Positions 44,312 to 52,791 of a stretch of 64,000 nucleotides of DNA are shown one piece after another. The stretch is from NCBI GenBank assembly GCA_015295985.1, contig DVDX01000073.1:1-64000 (forward strand), in the 5' to 3' direction. The notes beneath the pieces were generated by a model, which worked only from the letters and a program-made list of their open reading frames with translations, was not told the origin of the DNA and did no database searches. Source of the stretch: Synechococcus sp. M44_DOE_062. GTDB taxonomy: Bacteria; Cyanobacteriota; Cyanobacteriia; Thermostichales; Thermostichaceae. How positions within the stretch are numbered: the stretch's first letter is position 1; every line of letters starts with the position of its first letter. Position numbers and translations under genes: made by a program.

Positions 44312-45571
44312 ATGAGCGAATCTTCCTCCCGTCCTCATCACATTGTTCTCACCTCCCATCCCTCCCCCTATGGGACGCAAGCCCAGCCGATTCGCTGGGG
44401 ATCCTTGGATCCACTGCAGCGGGGGCCGGTGGTGGGTAGCCTGACCAATCTTGCCCATCGCAATGTCATCGGCACCCATGCGGGAGCCTACGCTGTTTAC
44501 CGGGCATTGGCTGTGGCCAGGGGCTCTTTGCAGGCGGATCACCGCGCCGATTTAACCAATACTGCCCCGGTGGTGTCGATTGGCCCTCACCCAAGCTGGG
44601 GAGATCCAGACCGGATTGTGTCTTTGGATCCCTGGGGAGCGGTTGTGGGAGAAGTCTTTGCCCCCCTCTATGCCCAGGGCTACGATATTCGCCCCACCAT
44701 TGCCATTACCCAGGCCCACATCCACATGCCCGAACTGCAGGAGGCGGTCAACAGAGGGCGGTTACGGGTGGATGGCCGGATCCTCAAAGACAACGGCAGC
44801 CTGGTGGTCACCAAAGCCGCAATCGAGCCGGTCTGGTACCTGCCGGGGATCGCCAAGCGATTGCAGGTCAGCGAAAGCCTGCTGCGCCGCACCCTTTTCG
44901 AGCAGACGGGAGGCATGTTTCCAGAATTGGTAACCCGCCCAGACCTATCGGTGTTTTTGCCGCCCATCGGTGGCCAGACGGTGTACATCATCGGGCAAGT
45001 GGCCGCCATCACTGACCCGGCTTTACCCCTGGCGGTGCGGGTTCACGACGAATGCAATGGTTCCGATGTGTTTGGCTCGGATATTTGCACCTGCCGCCCC
45101 TATCTGGTGCACGGTATTGAAGAATGTGTTAGGACAGCCCAAGCCGGTGGAGCTGGGGTGATTGTGTACCTGCGCAAAGAAGGCCGTGCCTTGGGAGAGG
45201 TGACCAAATTTTTGGTCTACAACGCCCGCAAGCGTCAGGAAGGGGGGGATCGAGCTGATGCTTACTTCACCCGTACCGAGTGTGTGGCAGGGGTGCAAGA
45301 CATCCGCTTCCAGGAGCTGATGCCGGATGTGCTCCATTGGCTGGGCATAACCCGAATCGATCGCCTGATTTCCATGAGTGACCTTAAGTATCGAGCCATC
45401 ACCAACGCCGGCATTGAGGTCGTACAGCGGGTGCCCATCCCGGAAGAGCTGATCCCGGCGGATGCCCGTGTGGAGATTGAGGCCAAAAAAGCTGCCGGTT
45501 ATTACACCGAGGGTGAGGTACTGGATGCAGAGCGGCTGGCCCAAATCCGAGGAAGGGCCTTGGTGGAGTGA
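44312..45571 (+). CDS. GTP cyclohydrolase II-like protein, URC1 type
   Basis: 419-residue protein. The C-terminal half is homologous to GTP cyclohydrolase II (HDECNGSDVFGSDICTC, with the two Cys of a zinc site in the CxC pair, and VIVYLRKEGRALGE). The N-terminal half (PIRWGSLDP, RGPVVGS, HRNVIGTHAGAYAVYRALAVA, VSLDPWGAVV) fits the URC1 family of the yeast and bacterial uracil-catabolism pathway rather than riboflavin RibA. Canonical RibA has CLTGDVF...CDCG, so the metal-site context differs. It is more likely a specialised pyrimidine- or flavin-related enzyme than RibA. No pyrimidine gene is adjacent. ATG at 44312 has GAGG just upstream. Confidence 0.78.
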   Translation: MSESSSRPHHIVLTSHPSPYGTQAQPIRWGSLDPLQRGPVVGSLTNLAHRNVIGTHAGAYAVYRALAVARGSLQADHRADLTNTAPVVSIGPHPSWGDPDRIVSLDPWGAVVGEVFAPLYAQGYDIRPTIAITQAHIHMPELQEAVNRGRLRVDGRILKDNGSLVVTKAAIEPVWYLPGIAKRLQVSESLLRRTLFEQTGGMFPELVTRPDLSVFLPPIGGQTVYIIGQVAAITDPALPLAVRVHDECNGSDVFGSDICTCRPYLVHGIEECVRTAQAGGAGVIVYLRKEGRALGEVTKFLVYNARKRQEGGDRADAYFTRTECVAGVQDIRFQELMPDVLHWLGITRIDRLISMSDLKYRAITNAGIEVVQRVPIPEELIPADARVEIEAKKAAGYYTEGEVLDAERLAQIRGRALVE

Positions 45572-45583
45572 GCGGGATCCCTC

Positions 45584-46369
45584 ATGCAAGTGGCCACCTG
45601 GAATGTCAACTCCATTCGCAGCCGGCTGCCTCAGGTTTTGGCTTGGCTGGACAGCCAGGGATCCCTGGATGTGCTCTGCCTGCAGGAGACCAAGGTGGTG
45701 GATGAGGACTTTCCCCGAGCGGCCTTTCAGGAGCGGGGCTTTCATGTGGAGGTCTACGGGCAAAAGTCCTACAACGGTGTGGCTCTGATCAGCCGGGATC
45801 CCCCGGAAAAAGTGGAACGGGGGTTTGGTGCGCTGTTGCCTGCGGCGGCAGATTTGGATGAGCAAAAGCGGCTGATGAGTGCTATCTACCGCGGGATCCG
45901 TATCCTCAACCTTTATGTGCCCAACGGTGCTGAGGTGGGATCGGAAAAATATGCCTATAAATTGCGCTGGCTGGCCACGCTGAAGGATTACCTGACCGTT
46001 GCCCTGAGCCAAGGGGATCCCATCTTGCTCTGCGGGGACTTTAACATTGCCTTGGAAGATCGGGATATTTACGATCCCCAAAAAGCAGGAGAAATTATGG
46101 CTTCCGAACCGGAGCGACAAGCCTTGCGGGAGATCTTGGCTTTAGGATTTGAGGATGCGTTTCGCAAGTTCACCCCCGATCCCGGCCATTTTAGCTGGTG
46201 GGACTATCGCTCAGGCGGGTTTCCAAGGAATCGCGGCTGGCGCATTGATCACCATTATCTATCTCGTGAGCTACAGGAGAAAGCCACCGCTTGTTGGATC
46301 GATGTTGAGCCACGGCGGGCGGAAAAACCCAGCGATCATGCCCCTGTCGTTGTCGAGCTTGCGGTCTAA
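45584..46369 (+). CDS. xth: Exodeoxyribonuclease III
   Basis: AP endonuclease / 3'-5' exonuclease of the EEP superfamily acting in base excision repair. The 261-residue product has TWNVNSIRSRL, VLCLQETKV with the metal-binding Glu, YNGVALISR, GDFNIALEDRDIY, the WRIDHHYLS region and the C-terminal SDHAPVV with the catalytic Asp-His. It lies 12 bp after the GTP cyclohydrolase II-like gene, probably as one transcript. Length and N-terminus are normal. Confidence 0.94.
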   Translation: MQVATWNVNSIRSRLPQVLAWLDSQGSLDVLCLQETKVVDEDFPRAAFQERGFHVEVYGQKSYNGVALISRDPPEKVERGFGALLPAAADLDEQKRLMSAIYRGIRILNLYVPNGAEVGSEKYAYKLRWLATLKDYLTVALSQGDPILLCGDFNIALEDRDIYDPQKAGEIMASEPERQALREILALGFEDAFRKFTPDPGHFSWWDYRSGGFPRNRGWRIDHHYLSRELQEKATACWIDVEPRRAEKPSDHAPVVVELAV

Positions 46370-46492
46370 GTCAGCTAAGAGGCTTTCTCCTCCCACGGTT
46401 TATGGCAACAGCAGCAATCCCTCAACTCCCATCCGTCAGGAGCAAAACGATCGCCACATAGAATTAATCAAATAGGATTAATCAAACAACCC

Positions 46493-46915
46493 TCAAAATG
46501 AAGTGGCCTCTTCGAGAATTTTCAGCAGGTGTTGCCGCTGTTCTGGGCTAAGGACTTGCCGCATTTCCAGAACTGCCTCAAAACGTTTGGCATTCACTTC
46601 TTGGGTTAGCTGTTGTACTCGCTGAAATTGAGCTGCCACTTCTGACTCAGGGGCATCGCTGACCAGCAACTCCCGCAATTGACGGCGGGCTGCCCTCCAC
46701 TCCAAAATGCGATCCAACAACTCTTCCTGTTTGCGGTGGCGGATCTGCTGCAATTGCCGCAACTGCTCGTCGGAGAGGTTCAGCTCCCGCAAATTGCGAG
46801 CAAAGGGGCGGCGCAAATCCATCATCCGCAGGGGGCGCGGCTGGCCCATTACCGGTTCACCCAGGGATCCCAGGTACAGGGGCAAGATGGGGATCCAGAT
46901 CCAAGCGTTTCTCAT
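46493..46915 (-). CDS. Spy/CpxP-like periplasmic protein
   Basis: 140-residue helical protein with an N-terminal signal-like hydrophobic segment (NAWIWIPILPLYLGSLGEP) and LNLSDEQLRQLQQIRHRKQEELLDRI, which resembles the LTxxQ region of Spy/CpxP/ZraP-type periplasmic proteins. VLSPEQRQHLLKIL lies near the C-terminus. Known relatives act as envelope chaperones or sensor feedback proteins. It is the last gene of a minus-strand cassette with an ECF sigma factor and a single-TM protein. Confidence 0.72.
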   Translation of the reverse strand: MRNAWIWIPILPLYLGSLGEPVMGQPRPLRMMDLRRPFARNLRELNLSDEQLRQLQQIRHRKQEELLDRILEWRAARRQLRELLVSDAPESEVAAQFQRVQQLTQEVNAKRFEAVLEMRQVLSPEQRQHLLKILEEATSF

Positions 46916-47020
46916 GGTTCTTGTCAGGCTTTTTCTAGGAATCCGGCCAAGGTCTCAGAAGTCTCAACGGTGCAAGGGTCAATTGACAGGGGCCTATTCG
47001 GGTTTGTGAGGTTGATGGAT

Positions 47021-47371
47021 TTAGGATCCCGCTGGATCGCGTTCTATCCACCAAGTTTCGGTTTCTGTTCCCTCTGGGCTCAGCAGGCTTCCCCAGGTGC
47101 TCACCAAAAAACTTTCTAGGGCTTCGGTCTCCTGGGCCACCACCTGTACCTGCCAACGCTGATAGCCAACCCAGCCGAGCAAAGCGCCCGCCAAGAGGGA
47201 GATGCCAACCCAACGCCAGGAGCGCTTGGTTCGGCCATGAAGTGGATGAGTCGCCACAGCCTGAAGGATCTGCTCCTCCAGCCCAGAGTCCGCAGGGGGA
47301 GAGAGGGGGCGATATTGACGCAAAAAGTGGCGCAGCCGCTCTTCTTCAAGGGGATTGAGGTGCTTGCTCAT
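47021..47371 (-). CDS. Single-TM protein, probable anti-sigma factor
   Basis: 116 residues with a soluble N-terminal ~50 residues (EEERLRHFLRQYRPLSPPADSGLEEQILQAV), one TM helix (WVGISLLAGALLGWVGY) and a short outer segment. No zinc-binding HxxxCxxC motif is seen, so it is not a classical ZAS anti-sigma. Its start codon overlaps the stop of the ECF sigma gene (ATGA), which strongly suggests a functional pair. The role is inferred from context. Confidence 0.68.
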   Translation of the reverse strand: MSKHLNPLEEERLRHFLRQYRPLSPPADSGLEEQILQAVATHPLHGRTKRSWRWVGISLLAGALLGWVGYQRWQVQVVAQETEALESFLVSTWGSLLSPEGTETETWWIERDPAGS

Positions 47372-47922
47372 GGGGTAATGCCCTCCTGAAGTAGGTGTTG
47401 ACGGATGGTGGCACGGGCGTGAGACAGCCGGGACTTCACCGTTCCCACCGGGATCCTTAAAATCTCGGCAATCTCTTTCTGGGGCAGGTCTTCTAAGTCG
47501 TGCAGAATCAGAACCATTCTGTGTTCGGGGCTGAGCTGGGCCATGCCTCGCTGTAGAGCCTGTTGGTAGTGCAAGTGCATCAGGTCGGGGCCAGGGTGAG
47601 CGACATCCGATCTAAGAGCCAGGTTTTGGGTTTGGGAGCGTTGCCGGGCGCAGCGTCGCCGCTGATCTGAGGCCACATTCCAACAGATGCGGTACAGCCA
47701 AGTGGAAAACTGGGCCGAGCCGCGAAACCGAGGCAACCCTTTCCAGGCGCGAATAAACACTTCCTGTACCAGGTCATCCAAAAGATCGGCTCCACACAAG
47801 GGATAAAGGATATTCCGTACCGACTGCTGGTATTTGCGGTAGAGTTGGCGAAAGCTCTGGCTGTTGCCGTTGAGGCAGCGCTGGATCAGCTCCCAATCCG
47901 ATGTATCCTTTGCCGCCTGCAC
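47368..47922 (-). CDS. ECF-type RNA polymerase sigma factor
   Basis: 184-residue sigma-70 factor with only regions 2 and 4. Region 2 reads DDLVQEVFIRAWKGLPRFRG and FSTWLYRICWNVASD. Region 4 reads LSPEHRMVLILHDLEDLPQKEIAEIL with the helix-turn-helix and GTVKSRLSHARATIRQ. It is the first gene of a three-gene cassette with a single-TM protein and a Spy/CpxP-like protein. That arrangement is typical of envelope-stress sigma systems. Its own target promoter could lie upstream at 47923-48214, but I did not recognise a matching consensus. Confidence 0.92.
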   Translation of the reverse strand: MQAAKDTSDWELIQRCLNGNSQSFRQLYRKYQQSVRNILYPLCGADLLDDLVQEVFIRAWKGLPRFRGSAQFSTWLYRICWNVASDQRRRCARQRSQTQNLALRSDVAHPGPDLMHLHYQQALQRGMAQLSPEHRMVLILHDLEDLPQKEIAEILRIPVGTVKSRLSHARATIRQHLLQEGITP

Positions 47923-48214
47923 GAGACTGGGCTCCCTTGTTCTCGACCTTGCCTTGTCTGACTCTCAATGTCCCCGAAAGGTTCAAAGGATCCCTGTCTA
48001 CGATGGCCCTCCACTTCCCGCCAAGATACCGGCATCTTCTGATTGCCGTTTTCCCTCGAAAGGTACCCGCCGGCAGGTGTAGACAAGCCAATCCCTCTTG
48101 CCTGTTCGCACTTTCTCAATCCCAATTCTGTTGGATTCTATCGGATCATCGATCTACAATTCCAATAACACCAAAAAGAGGGAATGAAAAGCTGATCTTC
48201 ATAGCTGCCTGGCC

Positions 48215-49147
48215 ATGATCAAAACAACTCAAATATCGGATCAAACCGATCTGTTTGGATTCCTCTATCGTCACCCGACGCTTACCCTTGCCATTCTGTT
48301 GGGGCCACCTCTCATTTGGTTGCTGATCTTTTACTTGGGGCCGCTGCTGGCGCTGCTGCTGCAAAGTTTTTATCATCTGGATCCCTTTACCGGCCTGATC
48401 CTGAGAAAATTGACTTTGGCCACCTATCGAGAGCTGCTCACTCCGGCCAATGTGGATATCTTTGTCCGCAGCTTGACCATGGCTTTGGCAGTCACTTTGG
48501 CTGACATTGTGTTGGCTTTTCCTCTGGCTTATACCATGGTCAGACTGGCCTCTCCTCGCTGGAAGGGCTTTTTGTATTTGTCGGTGCTCCTACCGCTCTG
48601 GTCTAGTTATTTGATTCGGGTTTACGCCTGGAAGTTGATCCTGGCCAAAGAAGGGATCCTCACCTACCTACTTGCCCATGTGGGCCTGCAGGGCTGGATG
48701 GAAAAGATTTTGCAGTTGCCCGGAATCGGTGGGCCATCACTGGCTGTATCTAACTTGGGTATTTTCTTGGTGTTTCTCTATGTTTGGCTGCCCTACATGA
48801 TTCTGCCGATTCAGGCGGCTTTGGAGCGAGTGCCCGATAGCTTAATTGAGGCTTCTGCAGATCTAGGGGCTCAGGGTTGGCAAACATTCCGCTATGTCAT
48901 TTTTCCCCTCGCGTTGCCAGGGATCCTGGCCGGGTCGGTCTTTACCTTTTCCTTAACGTTGGGAGATTTTGTGGTGCCCTATTCCCTGGGCAATTCCAGC
49001 TATTTCATTGGGCAGGCAGTTCTCGCCTTTCAGGGCACCTCTGGCAACATTCCCTTGGCGGCAGCCTTCACGGTTGTGCCGATGGGGATCATGATCGTTT
49101 ATCTGCTGGTGGCCAAGCGGCTGGGGGCTTTTGAGTCGGTGAGCTAG
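48215..49147 (+). CDS. potB: PotB-type polyamine ABC transporter permease
   Basis: 310-residue inner-membrane permease of the spermidine/putrescine class. Six hydrophobic segments are visible, with the EAA-like loop EASADLGAQGWQTFRYVIFPLALPG (25 residues, near positions 210-235) that contacts the ATPase. LTLGDFVVPYSLG follows. A PotC partner, ATPase and binding protein are expected but absent; msrA lies downstream. The substrate assignment is by family resemblance only. The start at 48215 agrees with the family N-terminal TM helix position. Confidence 0.85.
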   Translation: MIKTTQISDQTDLFGFLYRHPTLTLAILLGPPLIWLLIFYLGPLLALLLQSFYHLDPFTGLILRKLTLATYRELLTPANVDIFVRSLTMALAVTLADIVLAFPLAYTMVRLASPRWKGFLYLSVLLPLWSSYLIRVYAWKLILAKEGILTYLLAHVGLQGWMEKILQLPGIGGPSLAVSNLGIFLVFLYVWLPYMILPIQAALERVPDSLIEASADLGAQGWQTFRYVIFPLALPGILAGSVFTFSLTLGDFVVPYSLGNSSYFIGQAVLAFQGTSGNIPLAAAFTVVPMGIMIVYLLVAKRLGAFESVS

Positions 49148-49211
49148 TCTAATGTGAGGATTTTTCCGGGACATGAGGGATCAACTGAGCTAGGCTGATA
49201 AGTGTTAACGA

Positions 49212-49898
49212 ATGTATCGGGCTGTCCCTATGGTGCTCTTTGGCTTTGGCAAACTTGGCAAGAAACTGTCCCTGCCCAAACCGGAAGAAGCGTTGCCGGG
49301 CCGGGCCGAGCCGATGGTGATCGTGAATCGGCATTTTGTCAACGGCAACCCGCTGCAGCCGCCTTTTCCTGAGGGCATGGAGCTGGCCTTGTTTGGCATG
49401 GGCTGCTTCTGGGGGGCAGAGCGCAGGTTTTGGCAGGTGCCAGGGGTGTTCAGCACGGCGGTGGGCTATGCCGGCGGGTTTACCCCCAACCCCACCTATG
49501 AAGAGGTCTGCACCGGCCTGACCGGCCACAACGAGGTGGTGCGGGTGGTTTACGACCCGGCTCAAGTCAGCTATGCCCAACTGCTGAAGGTGTTTTGGGA
49601 AAATCACGACCCTACCCAGGGGATGCGCCAGGGCAATGACGTGGGCACCCAATACCGCTCCGGCATCTATGTGTATTCTCCGGCGCAGCGGGAGCTGGCG
49701 GAAAAAACCCGCGATCTCTATCAGCAGGCCCTAACTGCCCACGGCTATGGCCAGATCACCACCGAGATCCTGGATGCGCCTGAGTTCTACTACGCCGAAG
49801 ACTACCACCAGCAATACCTGGCCAAGAATCCGCGCGGCTACTGTGGCCTGGGGGGCACCAGGGTTTGTCTGCCGGAGATCCTCACCGAGCCTGCCTAG
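49212..49898 (+). CDS. msrA: Peptide methionine sulfoxide reductase MsrA
   Basis: Repairs methionine-S-sulfoxide in proteins. The 228 residues have an N-terminal extension (about 55 residues), the catalytic Cys in [31 protein letters not shown], the Glu/Asp-containing [26 protein letters not shown] and a C-terminal [12 protein letters not shown] tail with candidate recycling Cys residues. A later ATG at 49230 is possible. It lies 64 bp downstream of potB and converges on the sulfate transporter genes. Confidence 0.94.
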   Translation: MYRAVPMVLFGFGKLGKKLSLPKPEEALPGRAEPMVIVNRHFVNGNPLQPPFPEGMELALFGMGCFWGAERRFWQVPGVFSTAVGYAGGFTPNPTYEEVCTGLTGHNEVVRVVYDPAQVSYAQLLKVFWENHDPTQGMRQGNDVGTQYRSGIYVYSPAQRELAEKTRDLYQQALTAHGYGQITTEILDAPEFYYAEDYHQQYLAKNPRGYCGLGGTRVCLPEILTEPA

Positions 49899-49912
49899 CC
49901 CCAACCCAACCG

Positions 49913-50752
49913 TCAAAAGACTCGGCGGGAATGGGATCCCCGCTCCATCACCTCTTTGGCCACCAAGGTCACCACCGCCAGCAAAGAGAGCACCACCGCA
50001 GCCGCGTAGGCTGAAGCAGTGGCGTAACTGCGGTAGGCATCTTCCACGAACAGGGGCAGGGTTTGGGTGCGCCCAATGATGTTACCGGAGACCACGGCCA
50101 CAGCGCCGAACTCCCCCATGGCGCGGGCATTGGTCAAGATGACGCCGTACAAAAGGCCCCAGCGGATGTTGGGCAAGGTAATTCTCCAAAAGATCTGCCA
50201 GGGGGTTGCCCCCAGCGTTTTGGCGGCCTCTTCCTGGTCGGTGCCTGCTTCCTCCAACACCGGCAACACTTCCCGTGCCACAAAAGGAAGGGTGATGAAA
50301 GCCGTTGCCAACACAATACCCGGAAACGCAAAGATAACCCGCAGGTTCCAGGATCCCAGCCAACCCTGACGCCCGAAGATGAGCACCAGCATTAGGCCGG
50401 CCACCACCGGGGAAATGGAAAAGGGCAGATCGATCAGGCTCAGCAGCAGCGCCCGCCCCGGAAACCGCCGGTGGGCAATGGCCAAGGCGGCACAGAGGCC
50501 GAAAAAGGTATTGAGGGGCACAACGACCAGCGCCGTCAGCACCGTCAATCGCAGGGCACTGAGCAACTCCCGCTCCGTCAGGCGATGGAGAAAGGCTGGG
50601 ATCCCTTCTCGAAACGCCTGATAGAAGATGTTCACCACCGGGATCCCCAGCAGCAGCGCGATGTAGAGCCCGACAATCCCGATCAATAGGCCCGACAGCC
50701 AAGGGTTTGTCAATGGCTCCGGTTTGACACCCGATACTCCGTCAGGTTTCAT
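49913..50752 (-). CDS. cysW: Sulfate ABC transporter permease CysW
   Basis: Second membrane subunit of the sulfate/thiosulfate importer, 279 residues with about six TM helices and the ATPase-contact EAA loop EEAAKTLGATPWQIFWRITLPN (22 residues, near 175-197). ARAMGEFGAVAVVSGNI is characteristic of CysW. It overlaps cysT by 11 bp, and the operon order on the minus strand is sbpA-cysA-cysT-cysW. Confidence 0.93.
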   Translation of the reverse strand: MKPDGVSGVKPEPLTNPWLSGLLIGIVGLYIALLLGIPVVNIFYQAFREGIPAFLHRLTERELLSALRLTVLTALVVVPLNTFFGLCAALAIAHRRFPGRALLLSLIDLPFSISPVVAGLMLVLIFGRQGWLGSWNLRVIFAFPGIVLATAFITLPFVAREVLPVLEEAGTDQEEAAKTLGATPWQIFWRITLPNIRWGLLYGVILTNARAMGEFGAVAVVSGNIIGRTQTLPLFVEDAYRSYATASAYAAAVVLSLLAVVTLVAKEVMERGSHSRRVF

Positions 50753-51554
50753 GGCGACTTCCCCAGGCTTGCAGAAGGTTAATGACCACCAGCGACAGGA
50801 AAGAGATCCCCAGCATCACCGTTCCGATCACCGTTGCCCCGGCATAGTCGTGTTGCTCCAGCCGCTGAATCACCAACACCGCCGCGATCAAATCCCGAAA
50901 GGGAATGCTGGAAGCAATGATCACCACAGAGCCGTATTCCCCAACGGCGCGGGAAAACCCCAGGGCCACCCCGGTGAGCACTGCCGGCAGGATCTGAGGC
51001 AGCACCACCCGCCGGAAGGTCTGAAAGCGGGAAGCCCCCAAACTCCAGGCTGCCTCTTCCACGTCTTTCTCCAGCTCCTGCAACACCGGCTGCACCGTCC
51101 GCACCACAAAGGGAAAAGAAATAAACAGCATCGCCACCCCCACCCCCAAGCGAGTAAAGGAGATGCGGATCCCAAAGGGGGCCAAAAGGGATCCCACCCA
51201 GCCATTGCTGCTGTAAACCGTCGCCAGGGTGAGGCCGGCTACTGCAGTCGGCAGAGCAAAGGGCAGATCGATCAACCCCTCTAGGAGCTTTTTGCCGGGG
51301 AAGGCGTAGCGCACCAACACCCAAGCGGTCAGGGTGCCCATCACGCCGTTAACCAGGGCTGCCAGCAACGCGGTTACAAAAGTAACTTCATAGGCGGAGA
51401 GGGCTACGGGATCCGTGGCAATCCGCCAAAACTCTGCCCAGCCCACAGTGCTGGACTTGGCGATCAAGGCAGCCAGCGGCAGAACCAACATCAACAAGAG
51501 ATAGCCCAAGGTCAGCCGCCACGGCCAAGACAGTTGAGACAAAGCTTGCAGCAA
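50742..51554 (-). CDS. cysT: Sulfate ABC transporter permease CysT (CysU)
   Basis: First membrane subunit of the sulfate importer, 270 residues. It has the LIDLPFALPTAVAGLTLATVY segment, an EAA loop (EEAAWSLGASRFQTFRRVVLP) and ALGFSRAVGEYGSVVIIASSIPF, typical of CysT. It overlaps cysW by 11 bp and is separated from cysA by 6 bp, consistent with one operon. Confidence 0.94.
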   Translation of the reverse strand: MLQALSQLSWPWRLTLGYLLLMLVLPLAALIAKSSTVGWAEFWRIATDPVALSAYEVTFVTALLAALVNGVMGTLTAWVLVRYAFPGKKLLEGLIDLPFALPTAVAGLTLATVYSSNGWVGSLLAPFGIRISFTRLGVGVAMLFISFPFVVRTVQPVLQELEKDVEEAAWSLGASRFQTFRRVVLPQILPAVLTGVALGFSRAVGEYGSVVIIASSIPFRDLIAAVLVIQRLEQHDYAGATVIGTVMLGISFLSLVVINLLQAWGSRHET

Positions 51555-51560
51555 CGTTCC

Positions 51561-52616
51561 TCAAGCTCCCACTGGCACTCGGGTCATTTCGGTTTTTTTG
51601 TCGTTTTTTTTGACGGGAAAGGCTTTCACCACCTTGGGGCGCACATAGACCTGCTGCCCTACCTGCAGGGGTTGGTTGGCATATTGCTCGCGGCTGAGAT
51701 GGGCCCATAGGGATCCGCCATCGCTCAGAACCAGCTCCGCTTGGATCTCCCGCCCCAGGTGGATGATCTCCTTAACACGGGCAGAAACACCACTGCTGCC
51801 GGGGTTCACCTCGATCTGCACATCGTGGGGGCGCAAGAAAAGCTGATGCGGGCCAGTCTGCACCTCAGGAAGCTGGCAGGAGAGTTGGGAACGGGGAGAA
51901 AGCTCGTTGACCGGGCCAATAAAGCTCATCACAAAAGGGGTGGCCGGATGGTCATAGATTTCCGCCGGGGATCCCACCTGTTCGATCCGCCCCTGGTTCA
52001 TCACCACGATCTGATCCGCCACCTCCATGGCTTCCTCTTGGTCGTGGGTTACAAAGACCGTTGTCACGTGCACCTCGTCGTGCAAGCGCCGCAGCCACTT
52101 GCGCAGCTCTTTGCGGACTTTGGCATCCAAGGCCCCAAAGGGCTCATCCAACAGCAACACCTGCGGCTCCACCGCCAAAGCGCGGGCCAGGGCCACCCGC
52201 TGCCGCTGCCCCCCCGAGAGTTGAGAGGGGTAGCGATCCCCGAACCCCGATAGCTGCACCAGCTCCAGCAGCTCATCCACCCGCGCCTGGATCTCGGCCC
52301 GCGAAGCCTTGCGGATCTCCAAGCCAAAGGCGATGTTCTGCCGCACCGTCATGTGCTTGAACAGAGCATAGTGCTGAAAGACAAAACCAATGTTGCGCTC
52401 TTGAACGCTGGCATGGGTAGCATCCCGCCCGGTGAGGAAAATCCGCCCCGTATCCGGCTTTTCTAGGCCGGCAATGAGACGCAGCAGGGTGGATTTGCCA
52501 GAACCCGACGGCCCCAACAAGGCCACCAGGGATCCCGTAGGAATGGTGAGATCGGTGGGGTGAAGGGCTTGAAACTCGCCAAAACGCTTCGATACCCCTT
52601 CGATGGTGATACCCAT
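51561..52616 (-). CDS. cysA: Sulfate ABC transporter ATPase CysA
   Basis: 351-residue ATPase of the sulfate importer. Walker A is [18 protein letters not shown], the signature [15 protein letters not shown], Walker [12 protein letters not shown], and the H-loop [17 protein letters not shown]-terminal TOBE-like regulatory domain follows ([22 protein letters not shown] region). It lies between sbpA (175 bp upstream) and cysT. Confidence 0.94.
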   Translation of the reverse strand: MGITIEGVSKRFGEFQALHPTDLTIPTGSLVALLGPSGSGKSTLLRLIAGLEKPDTGRIFLTGRDATHASVQERNIGFVFQHYALFKHMTVRQNIAFGLEIRKASRAEIQARVDELLELVQLSGFGDRYPSQLSGGQRQRVALARALAVEPQVLLLDEPFGALDAKVRKELRKWLRRLHDEVHVTTVFVTHDQEEAMEVADQIVVMNQGRIEQVGSPAEIYDHPATPFVMSFIGPVNELSPRSQLSCQLPEVQTGPHQLFLRPHDVQIEVNPGSSGVSARVKEIIHLGREIQAELVLSDGGSLWAHLSREQYANQPLQVGQQVYVRPKVVKAFPVKKNDKKTEMTRVPVGA

Positions 52617-52791
52617 AGGTTCTGCCTAGCTAGTGGTTTGCCTGAGAAGTTGCTGGATCGGTTGCCGGCTGAGTCTTCTTGAGAGGGTGAGGGAAGTTAA
52701 GCCCACAGCTAATCTACGGTAAACCTGTCAACAAACCGTTGATACAGCTCCCAGGATAACCTGAACGGGGATGCAAAACAAGGGAGACTCC

